Shown in pieces: positions 1-5,910 of a stretch of 22,635 nucleotides of DNA (position 1 is the stretch's first letter; the number at the start of each line of letters is the position of its first letter). The translations under genes were made by a program, and so were the position numbers. Source of the stretch: an uncultured Bacteroidales bacterium (lineage in GTDB: Bacteria; Bacteroidota; Bacteroidia; Bacteroidales; WCHB1-69); NCBI GenBank assembly GCA_937892025.1, contig CALAVA010000115.1, forward strand, positions 1-22,635, in the 5' to 3' direction. Below the pieces are notes generated by a model, which was given only the letters and a program-made list of their open reading frames with translations, had not been told where the DNA came from and searched no databases.

Positions 1-110
1 GGGAATGTTTGTATATTTGAATAAACTATGTACATATGGAAATAAAGAACATTGAGTATGATTATTAAATAATTTAACGTATTTCTTTATATAATGGTGT
101 TTATATTCTT

Positions 111-1763
111 TTAATCATATCTTTCTGTTACATCGCTTACTATTTCAAATGACAATACATTTCTAAAGTACCTTATTTCTCTGCCATCATTTACTTTAAT
201 GTCAATATAGTATTTGTTTGGTATAAAATCATTTGTATAAATCTTAAAGAAATTGTTCAAAAACGATTTTTCTATATTTTGATATGGAATTACGTCCAAT
301 TGTCTGTTTCCGTCAAACACATATATTCTATATTCAGCGCCAGATATAAGCATTCTTTTATCTGTTGAGAACTTTTCCCTAAAATCAACAATAATTTCAC
401 GTTCTTCGCCACGTTTTAGCAACTCATTGTCATTAATTCCGTATAAAGAAGGCACTAATTGGTTTTTAGAGTATGAATTATCGCTTATTGATAGCTTATT
501 TGACTCTGGTCTTGTTGAAAATTCCAATTCAACGTCATCGTGCTTAACGTGGTTTACTTTGATTTCAGACCATTTGTCTATAAATATGCGGCCATTGTCC
601 TCTTTAGTACCAAAATCCCTTAAAACTGCGTAATAAACGCCTTTTGTTGCTTGTTTTACAGGATATGTTACTCCATCTACACTACAAACTGGAATTTTAT
701 CCAAATTTATCGGCATTCCATCGTCAAATGCATACAAATATAGTTTATTTTTTCTTCCAAGAGTGAAAGATTCCCTATCATCGTTTATATATTCATCATA
801 AACTGCTTCAATGTATGGATGGAAGAAAGTATTTGTGTTGTCTGTGAAAAATCCGACATATTCTTCAAATTCATAGCCTATTTTCTCGTAACAAGGCGTA
901 AAAGCAAGGCAAAGCCCGTAATTTTGTATGTTTTTCTTGTCTTCATCAAGCAAATTTGGGCTCAATTCGTCAACAAGTTCATCAAGAACATATTTTGTTA
1001 TGTCAATTGACAAGTTTTCGCTACCAAAATCGAAATGTTGAGTGCCAATTATTATGGATTCCTCACCATTCATATACTTTTCATACTCATTTTCGATGAA
1101 TTTCTTGTCATATATACCACCTTTTAACGCTTCATCGTTAATTGCATTGTTTTTTACGATTTCTCTAAGGTTTTTCATTACTTTACTAATAGCATATTCC
1201 TCAGATGCATACTTTTTTGCAACTTCAAGTACTTCAGATGTCAATTTTTCTGACAAATTTCTGTCATAATAACGCTTTTTTCTTACATTTAACGTTTTAT
1301 CATCCAAATCAAATTTATCAAATTCATATTTCCAAGGAATACAAGTCCTTGAAAAATACCAATTTGACCCTTTATCTGACATTGATATGTGATTTTTGAT
1401 ATAAAAATCGTCAGAATAGTCAAATCCACGGCCTGTATCGAAATGCATAGGCAATTTGAACAGCATTAAGTCAAAAGATGCTGCTCTTTCAAACTGAAAA
1501 TCTGGGGCTATGCTAATCGGCTTTTCATATGGAACAGTATCAACAGAAAAACAGTTCGTCATTTTTAATGTGAACTTCAATTTGCTCACATCTGCAAACG
1601 TTTTATCCCTTATCAATTCCTTTATCTCATTAATGTCGAAATGCAACAATCCTCTCATCAAAAATTGGCCATATCCAACACTCATTATTGGATTTAATCC
1701 TAAATTTTGATACGAATTTTCTAATATCGTATTTGTTTTATCTAAGAAAAAATGCCTAATCAT
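111..1763 (-). CDS. Putative virion structural protein with DNRLRE-like N-terminus
   Basis: A 550-residue protein. I see no signal peptide or membrane segment. The N-terminal stretch (DKTNTILENSYQNLGLNPI, then RGLLHFDI around residues 37-44) has the layout of DNRLRE/carbohydrate-binding-module-like domains: an Asn-x-Gly turn followed by a 'R-x-L-x-x-FD' strand. This is a by-eye resemblance. The rest alternates short beta-type stretches with charged loops, including a lysine-rich helix-like part near residues 170-205. Similar modules occur in tail, baseplate and fibre-associated proteins, so a virion role is inferred rather than shown. The start is the first ATG of the frame, about 20 nt downstream of an ACTATTTAAA motif. 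The gene lies apart from the other minus-strand genes, separated from them by the plus-strand block 2051-3893. The precise function is unknown. Confidence 0.6.
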   Translation of the reverse strand: MIRHFFLDKTNTILENSYQNLGLNPIMSVGYGQFLMRGLLHFDINEIKELIRDKTFADVSKLKFTLKMTNCFSVDTVPYEKPISIAPDFQFERAASFDLMLFKLPMHFDTGRGFDYSDDFYIKNHISMSDKGSNWYFSRTCIPWKYEFDKFDLDDKTLNVRKKRYYDRNLSEKLTSEVLEVAKKYASEEYAISKVMKNLREIVKNNAINDEALKGGIYDKKFIENEYEKYMNGEESIIIGTQHFDFGSENLSIDITKYVLDELVDELSPNLLDEDKKNIQNYGLCLAFTPCYEKIGYEFEEYVGFFTDNTNTFFHPYIEAVYDEYINDDRESFTLGRKNKLYLYAFDDGMPINLDKIPVCSVDGVTYPVKQATKGVYYAVLRDFGTKEDNGRIFIDKWSEIKVNHVKHDDVELEFSTRPESNKLSISDNSYSKNQLVPSLYGINDNELLKRGEEREIIVDFREKFSTDKRMLISGAEYRIYVFDGNRQLDVIPYQNIEKSFLNNFFKIYTNDFIPNKYYIDIKVNDGREIRYFRNVLSFEIVSDVTERYD

Positions 1764-1781
1764 ATTGTTTTAACTCTTTAT

Positions 1782-1793
1782 TTTAAATAGTGT
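1782..1793 (-). promoter_or_regulatory. Variant of the AACTATTTATA motif upstream of the 1763 start
   Basis: Read on the minus strand the sequence is ACACTATTTAAA, ending about 19 nt before the ATG at 1763. It matches the core CTATTTA of the motif found before other genes here, but the last bases are AAA rather than TA. It is a candidate promoter element and the weakest member of the set. Confidence 0.3.
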
Positions 1794-1872
1794 TTATCTT
1801 TATATTATTCTCCTATAAATTAAATTTTAAAGCAATTTTTTCTTGAAAAATATAGCAAAATAAGATTGAGCA

Positions 1873-1883
1873 AACTATTTATA
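1873..1883 (+). promoter_or_regulatory. Candidate phage promoter AACTATTTATA before a small RNA
   Basis: An exact AACTATTTATA lies in a non-coding stretch about 90 nt upstream of a plus-strand terminator hairpin. At other places in the window the same motif, in the same sense, precedes coding genes. Here there is no ORF between motif and terminator, which suggests a short non-coding transcript. The opposite strand reads TATAAATA, the T4 late-promoter core, so a minus-strand role for the 111-1763 gene is an alternative. Confidence 0.4.
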
Positions 1884-1888
1884 GTAAA

Positions 1889-2003
1889 CAAAGATTGGGA
1901 AAATATGTTAATGGAATGAAATACTGGCACTGCCCAAATCTCGCTACGAGGTCACAAGGTTAGCCAAAAAAGGAGCCCATGCGCAAGGACTCCTATTTTT
2001 TTT
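1889..2003 (+). ncRNA. Candidate small structured RNA (~115 nt)
   Basis: No usable ORF is present, yet the stretch is bounded by a promoter-like motif (1873-1883) and a rho-independent terminator (1971-2003). Internal pairings can be drawn: AGATTGGG (1892-1899) with CCCAAATCT (1933-1941), eight pairs with one bulge; CTCG/CGAG with a 3-nt loop (1940-1950); and alternative GGC/GCC pairings around 1926-1934, some mutually exclusive. Base composition is less AT-rich than the flanks. I do not recognise a tRNA, a T-loop or a known riboswitch in either orientation. The 5' end is a guess from the motif position. It could instead be a 5' leader or decayed sequence. Confidence 0.4.
1971..2003 (+). terminator. 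Rho-independent terminator
   Basis: AGGAGCCC (1971-1978) pairs with GGACTCCT (1987-1994) with one internal C/A mismatch and an 8-nt loop, followed by an A and eight T. The T run is on the plus strand, so it ends plus-strand transcription. No plus-strand protein gene lies upstream in the window, which is the main support for a small RNA here. Confidence 0.7.
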
Positions 2004-2007
2004 ACGA

Positions 2008-2038
2008 TTTGACTTTTTTTTAAAAAATATTATATTTT
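2008..2038 (+). promoter_or_regulatory. Bacteroidota-type promoter for the 2051 gene
   Basis: TTTG (2008-2011), a 19-nt spacer and TATATTTT (2031-2038), close to the Bacteroidota -33 TTTG / -7 TAnnTTTG pattern. The -7 box ends 12 nt before the ATG at 2051, so the leader would be very short. Confidence 0.5.
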
Positions 2039-2050
2039 TTAAAAACTAAA

Positions 2051-2497
2051 ATGAAGAGGATAAAAAGCGAATCTAAATTTCAGGACAATGACTTTAAGAT
2101 AAAAATTGGAACTGTGGATAAAAAGAACCCTGAGGTTGTTTATATCGAATTGGTGTCTTATATTTCACCGAAAGAAGAAAGGGAGACTTACAAGCCGTAT
2201 ATTTCAGGGATTGAGAAAAAAACAAAATCTCTCATTGAGGATGTTATACAAAAAAGTGGAACGTGTAAGAACGGTTTTATATTTGTTTCCGACATTGCAG
2301 ATGAGAGAGTTGCAATGAATAAAAAATCATATTTTGAAATGCAGGTATTTGTAAAACCGACAGACGAAACAAAGGCTTGTGGAAAATTTGTTGATTTAAC
2401 GAAAAAAATCAACGAAGAATGTGTATCTAAAATAATACCAGGCATAAAAAAGTATATTACTGAGAATGGCTTTGAATACTTTAAATCAAGAAAATAA
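2051..2497 (+). CDS. Hypothetical protein, 148 aa
   Basis: I do not recognise this protein. It is soluble-looking, lysine-rich and of mixed alpha/beta character: strands near residues 15-40 (FKIKIGTVDKK, VVYIELVSYI) and 74-102, with a C-terminal helix (KKINEECVSKIIPGIKKYI). There is no signal peptide, membrane segment or cysteine motif. The ATG follows a host-type promoter, and the stop is 23 nt before the next gene, with an AACTATTTATA motif in that gap. It opens a three-gene plus-strand block whose later members look like a virion-type protein and a metallopeptidase, so a role in the same process is possible. The function is unknown. Confidence 0.7.
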   Translation: MKRIKSESKFQDNDFKIKIGTVDKKNPEVVYIELVSYISPKEERETYKPYISGIEKKTKSLIEDVIQKSGTCKNGFIFVSDIADERVAMNKKSYFEMQVFVKPTDETKACGKFVDLTKKINEECVSKIIPGIKKYITENGFEYFKSRK

Positions 2498-2506
2498 CTA
2501 TTTATA
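2497..2506 (+). promoter_or_regulatory. AACTATTTATA motif before the 2521 gene
   Basis: AACTATTTATA overlaps the stop codon of the 2051 gene and ends 14 nt before the ATG at 2521. A weak ribosome-binding-like AGGA follows immediately. If it is a -10 box, the leader would be under 10 nt. Confidence 0.45.
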
Positions 2507-2520
2507 GGAAAAACTAAACA

Positions 2521-2910
2521 ATGCAAGAGTTTTATATTAGACAATATTCAGTTAATCCTGTTTTGGAAATGGAATTGATTGCTGACGGAAGATACGATTT
2601 CATGAAATCGCTTATGAATGATGCCATTCAAGATAGTGAAGTCACTTTTAGTATGAAAGACGAGGAAACTGGCCTTTTAAAAGTCGCAAAGGAAAAAGCA
2701 AACATTGTACTAGCCAACGATGGTGGCTGTGATGAAAAATATATTCTCCAATATAAATGGAAAGAGCGTGACGTTGCCAAAAAAGGTGTGTTTAATGGAT
2801 GGTTTGAAATAAAATTCAACGGGGATTTAATAAATGGAGACGGAACTGTATATCCTGAAGGTAATTTAATTGTACCTGTTGAAGAAGAACTAAGAATTTT
2901 TGTAAAATGA
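2521..2910 (+). CDS. Hypothetical protein, possible virion/tail-associated family
   Basis: A 129-residue, beta-rich protein. An N-terminal strand (QEFYIRQYSVNPVLEMELI) is followed by a helix, then an alternating region 'DSEVTFSMKDEETGLLKVAKE', two cysteine-adjacent strands (GGCDEKYILQYKWKERD), and a C-terminal 'FNGWFEIKF ... YPEGNLIVPVEEELRIFVK'. The pattern of an N-terminal polarity-type domain followed by 'G-x-F/W-x-G-x-F-x-I-x-F' strands is reminiscent of phage baseplate/fibre accessory proteins of the BppU N-terminal type; this is a resemblance only. Its stop codon overlaps the next start (ATGA), implying translational coupling with the metallopeptidase-like gene. Confidence 0.65.
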   Translation: MQEFYIRQYSVNPVLEMELIADGRYDFMKSLMNDAIQDSEVTFSMKDEETGLLKVAKEKANIVLANDGGCDEKYILQYKWKERDVAKKGVFNGWFEIKFNGDLINGDGTVYPEGNLIVPVEEELRIFVK

Positions 2911-3893
2911 GTAGGATAATAAATAATACATTGATTATGTCGCAAGAAGAAACATATAATGAAATTACAAAGTTTCTTTCTGAAAATTATGCTCCTTGTG
3001 TTGATAAAGATTTCATTAAGAGCGAAAACAAAAAAATGCTTGATGAACAAATTGATAATATAATAAATGAAGAATTGGGCATTGCTAATGAAGTTGTTAA
3101 ATTGGCTAATTTAATTGAAAAAAAAGTTTATGAAAATCTTAACAATGGCATTACTGAAAAAGTGTTTAATGTAAAGACAGATTTATCAGATGTCAATGTT
3201 GATTTTGTTTTTAGGGAATTTGAAACACAAGAAGAACTTGTTTCATGGTTTAAAGAGACAAGACGCTATGACGGGTATTCATATCAAGAAAATACAATAT
3301 ACCTAAGTATATGTATGCTAGATGGAAAATTAGACAAAATTGACCTTAATGACACTATAATGCACGAATGCAATCATTATTGGGAGTGTAAGAAATCAGG
3401 AAAAACGGCATATAATTACGTTTATGATATAATAACGAATGGCATTTCAAATTGGAATCCGTGCATTAGAACGTTGTGCAAAATATTGTATTATTGTGAC
3501 GAGCATGAAATAAATTCATTTGTCAATGGAACATATTCAACTGCAATGAAAAAGAAAAAACATTATAATAGTTATAAACAATTCATTGCTGATAATAGTG
3601 TTAACAAACCATATTTATTGCTTAGAAATGCAGAAAAAACAATAAAAGAATTTGAACAAAAAAACAATACATATTATTTTCTTGCTGAATTTTGGTTTAT
3701 TAACAATGGTATATTCGATTGTGAAACAAATGAAGTGGGTGACAAAATAATTTTAGTTGCAAAATACGCATACAACTATCTAATTAAAAGAATTGGAAAA
3801 GCGTTTGCCTTATATACGGCAAAATTAAAAGAATATGAAGAAAAAACGCAAGAAGCAAAAATAAAGATGATGCTACAAAAAAAATTTGGTTAA
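2907..3893 (+). CDS. Putative zinc metallopeptidase (HExxH)
   Basis: A 328-residue protein. The motif HECNH at residues 153-157 (context TIMHECNHYW) is a textbook HExxH zinc site, and E201 in DEHEINSF, about 45 residues later, could be the third ligand as in gluzincins. The N-terminal 90 residues are helical and acidic, and the C-terminus is a basic helix (KLKEYEEKTQEAKIKMMLQKKFG). No signal peptide or membrane segment is visible, so it acts in the cytoplasm or the virion. The ATG at 2907 overlaps the previous stop, so it is probably translated by coupling. It ends at a bidirectional terminator facing the minus-strand head block. The substrate is unknown. Prohead-maturation proteases of T4 type are serine proteases, so this is not that enzyme by motif. 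Confidence 0.65.
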   Translation: MSRIINNTLIMSQEETYNEITKFLSENYAPCVDKDFIKSENKKMLDEQIDNIINEELGIANEVVKLANLIEKKVYENLNNGITEKVFNVKTDLSDVNVDFVFREFETQEELVSWFKETRRYDGYSYQENTIYLSICMLDGKLDKIDLNDTIMHECNHYWECKKSGKTAYNYVYDIITNGISNWNPCIRTLCKILYYCDEHEINSFVNGTYSTAMKKKKHYNSYKQFIADNSVNKPYLLLRNAEKTIKEFEQKNNTYYFLAEFWFINNGIFDCETNEVGDKIILVAKYAYNYLIKRIGKAFALYTAKLKEYEEKTQEAKIKMMLQKKFG

Positions 3894-3897
3894 AAAT

Positions 3898-3927
3898 AAA
3901 ATGGCGATGTTTAAACATCGCCATTTT
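3898..3927. terminator. Bidirectional terminator between convergent genes
   Basis: A perfect 30-bp palindrome: AAAATGGCGATGTTT followed directly by its reverse complement. A/T runs on both sides give a T tail on each strand. It serves the plus-strand gene ending at 3893 and the minus-strand gene ending at 3911. The last codons of the minus-strand gene lie inside the stem. Confidence 0.85.
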
Positions 3928-4228
3928 TATTAGAATTAAGTTTTTTTATCTTATTGTTCAAAATTCCTTGAAACATTTCTTTAGATGGTTCTCCTTTATA
4001 AAGTTCCAATATTGCTTCACAGGTATACATTATATAACTTCCAACAGCGTGAATGCTATATTTTTCTGCATCTTTGTTCATTGACAAGTCAGCGCCAACT
4101 TCATACATTTTTTTCAATAAGCTTTCAACTGTTTCACCTTCTTTAAAGTCTTCATTTACGACTTTTTTTATTGATTCCGAAACGATTTTTTTAAGTTTTT
4201 TCTCGTTTATATTTAAATTCTTTTTCAT
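3911..4228 (-). CDS. Small tagged protein, possible internal head protein
   Basis: A 105-residue protein of unknown function. Its N-terminus, MKKNLNINEKKLKKIVSE, carries the signature shared by four proteins of this block: [LI]-[TNS]-E followed by a basic amphipathic helix with IVSE. The rest is helical (VESLLKKMYEVGADLSMNKDAEKY, AVGSYIMYTCEAILELY). INE at residues 7-9 fits the (L/I)xE site cut by T4-type prohead proteases, which suggests packaging in the head with removal of the first residues; this is inference. The start ATG overlaps the stop of the upstream hydrolase-like gene by 4 nt (positions 4225-4228), and the stop is encoded in the terminator stem. It is last in the minus-strand operon. 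Confidence 0.65.
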   Translation of the reverse strand: MKKNLNINEKKLKKIVSESIKKVVNEDFKEGETVESLLKKMYEVGADLSMNKDAEKYSIHAVGSYIMYTCEAILELYKGEPSKEMFQGILNNKIKKLNSNKNGDV

Positions 4229-4959
4229 TGGTTTAATATTGGATACATTCTTATTATTCTGTTCATTATGTTTAGCACTTGTGGCTCGTATTTTAAATTG
4301 TTGGCGTATCTATGCCCGTTCATGTTAACAAATCCGCCTGATTTCAGCAAATCGCCTAACGATTTTTCACCGCCAAGCAAATAATCATTTTTTATCAAAT
4401 TTATAAATGGGACAATACTTTCATCTGGATTTGAATAAGTACAAACATTTTTTCCGTTGTCATAAGAGCCAACTGAGAACACACTATTTGTTCTTTTCGA
4501 CCTTGGTGTTTGTCCAAAACAAGATTCCAAATTTGCAATAGCCATTGTAAATGGAATGCTAAAATCATTTTCTTCGCAAGCAGTTACAATCGCTTCTGGC
4601 GTTAATTTTGTCGTTGACCAATCATAACCTTGGTTTTTCATTGCCCACTCCATATAAGCCCTACAAGCTTCAACTTTTTGTTGGTGTATTGAATCATTTT
4701 GCATTTCTGTACTATCTTTAGCCATTTCAGTTTGTACCATTTGTTTTAATTCACTCTTTTCATTGTCACCAATATCCATTCTTGCAACAGCACCTAATAT
4801 AACTGCTGCCGTTGTTCCGGCCAGTATTGCTCTTTTTATCTTCTTTTTTAGGTCTTGAAGGTTTCTTGCTTCATTCAACTCACAAAGAAGCATATTCTCA
4901 CACTGTTCTTGCATGACAATATGTAAAATCTGTGATTCTGTGAGTACTACCTTTTTCAT
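4225..4959 (-). CDS. Virion-associated peptidoglycan hydrolase, glucosaminidase-like, with tag and membrane segment
   Basis: A 244-residue protein with three visible parts. First, an N-terminal tag, MKKVVLTESQILHIVMQE, like those of neighbouring genes. Second, a basic-flanked hydrophobic segment (residues about 41-60, IKRAILAGTTAAVILGAVAR) long enough to cross or enter a membrane. Third, a C-terminal domain (about 98-244) with the layout of GH73/Bax-type N-acetylglucosaminidase or lysozyme-like folds: helix, then AIANLESCFGQT with candidate catalytic Glu145, then KRTNSVFSVGSYDNG (the usual 'K-x-x-N-x-F-x-x-G' stretch) and a tyrosine-containing helix near the end. The likely job is cutting cell wall during DNA entry, from inside the particle, since no signal peptide cleavage site is obvious. 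The ATG abuts the upstream gene (1-nt overlap at 4959). A lysis role is an alternative, but the position in the head block argues against it. Confidence 0.6.
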   Translation of the reverse strand: MKKVVLTESQILHIVMQEQCENMLLCELNEARNLQDLKKKIKRAILAGTTAAVILGAVARMDIGDNEKSELKQMVQTEMAKDSTEMQNDSIHQQKVEACRAYMEWAMKNQGYDWSTTKLTPEAIVTACEENDFSIPFTMAIANLESCFGQTPRSKRTNSVFSVGSYDNGKNVCTYSNPDESIVPFINLIKNDYLLGGEKSLGDLLKSGGFVNMNGHRYANNLKYEPQVLNIMNRIIRMYPILNQ

Positions 4960-5870
4960 TATTCAAAAATGTTTGATAATTCAATTAAATTACAAATATC
5001 TTCGCCAACAGTATCTAAAGAAAATTTCTTTCCGTTCACTTGTTCAAGTACAGAAGACAATCTATTGCTTGAATTTGTGTCACCTTTTTCTTCAAAAACA
5101 GCCTTTGCGTTTGATATACTTTCTGCACATAACGCTTTATATCTGTTAAATACTTCTTCTCTGTTTTCACTTGATGCTATTTCTTTAAGGACTTTTGATT
5201 CTTCTTCATTCAAAGTTTCTGAATACTTCTTGTTGAATTCTTTTAACAATTCTTCTGCCAAATCATCCAATTTTTTTGATTCAAAAATACTTGTTGAATT
5301 TTCTTTGTTTGCTATTGACTCCTTTATAATTTTAACAGCATCACTATGTTCAACGATATTGTTTTTCGTTAAAGTGTTTTCACCAAGATAGTTTATTGCG
5401 CTATAAAGTTTTTCATTTTCTTTTGGAAGTAAATCGTCAGATTTATCATCGCCTAATGTTATATATGCTTCAGCAAGAACTTTACCCAATTTTTTAACAT
5501 CTTCATTAACTGTTTTCTTGTTTATTTCCCAATTTGTATTCGATAACGAATTAACAAAGAAATCAGAATCAACATTTGTTCTTGCTTTTCTCACAGTTTC
5601 ATGCAATTTATGAAGCATTGACAAGTTTTTGTTTTCTTTAATTGTTTCGGTATACTTGTTTAAGATTTTTTTACCTTCTTTTGAATTAAATAATTCGGGA
5701 GATAAGGCTTCAAAACACTCTTTTATATAACCAAAACTCTTGTTTGACAAATCATCAGCCTTTCTGACAAGGTTAATCAATTTAACCCTTGAGTTACATT
5801 CCTCATTTACTTGATTTCTGTACTCTTCGACTTCTCTTATTGTATTTAATGATTGTATATTATTATCCAT
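4959..5870 (-). CDS. Helical protein next to portal, possible scaffold/core protein
   Basis: A 303-residue protein that looks almost wholly helical and rich in Glu, Lys, Asn and Ser, with no hydrophobic segment and no recognisable catalytic motif. Such composition and the position directly after the portal gene match the prohead core/scaffold proteins of T4-type phages, where gp20 is followed by core proteins and protease; that is synteny-based inference. Several (L/I)xE triplets are present, for instance LAE, LNE, IKE and IFE, which T4-type protease could cut. It starts 14 nt downstream of an AACTATTTATA motif, which suggests transcription separate from the portal gene, and overlaps the next gene by 1 nt. 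No major capsid protein or protease gene is visible in the window, so the assignment cannot be confirmed here. Confidence 0.5.
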   Translation of the reverse strand: MDNNIQSLNTIREVEEYRNQVNEECNSRVKLINLVRKADDLSNKSFGYIKECFEALSPELFNSKEGKKILNKYTETIKENKNLSMLHKLHETVRKARTNVDSDFFVNSLSNTNWEINKKTVNEDVKKLGKVLAEAYITLGDDKSDDLLPKENEKLYSAINYLGENTLTKNNIVEHSDAVKIIKESIANKENSTSIFESKKLDDLAEELLKEFNKKYSETLNEEESKVLKEIASSENREEVFNRYKALCAESISNAKAVFEEKGDTNSSNRLSSVLEQVNGKKFSLDTVGEDICNLIELSNIFE

Positions 5871-5883
5871 TTTTATTTTTTAT

Positions 5884-5894
5884 TATAAATAGTT
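5884..5894 (-). promoter_or_regulatory. AACTATTTATA motif before the 5870 start
   Basis: The minus strand reads AACTATTTATA, ending 13 nt before the ATG at 5870. It lies in the 40-nt gap between portal stop (5911) and this gene. The plus strand reads TATAAATA here, antisense to the portal gene. Confidence 0.45.
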
Positions 5895-5910
5895 TATTAA
5901 ACAGCAATTA

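Noticed and set aside
1921..1994. A tRNA gene in the structured stretch
   Set aside because: No T-loop, acceptor pairing or anticodon arm could be fitted on either strand.
2188..3050. Minus-strand ORFs opposite the 2051, 2521 and 2907 genes
   Set aside because: Hydrophobic, Phe/Ser-rich shadow products; the plus-strand frames are contiguous, coupled and have motifs.
5884..5891. T4-type late promoters TATAAATA on the plus strand at 5884, 9187 and 14097
   Set aside because: They would drive antisense RNA through portal, terminase-side or intergenic DNA. In each case the opposite orientation points to a real gene start.
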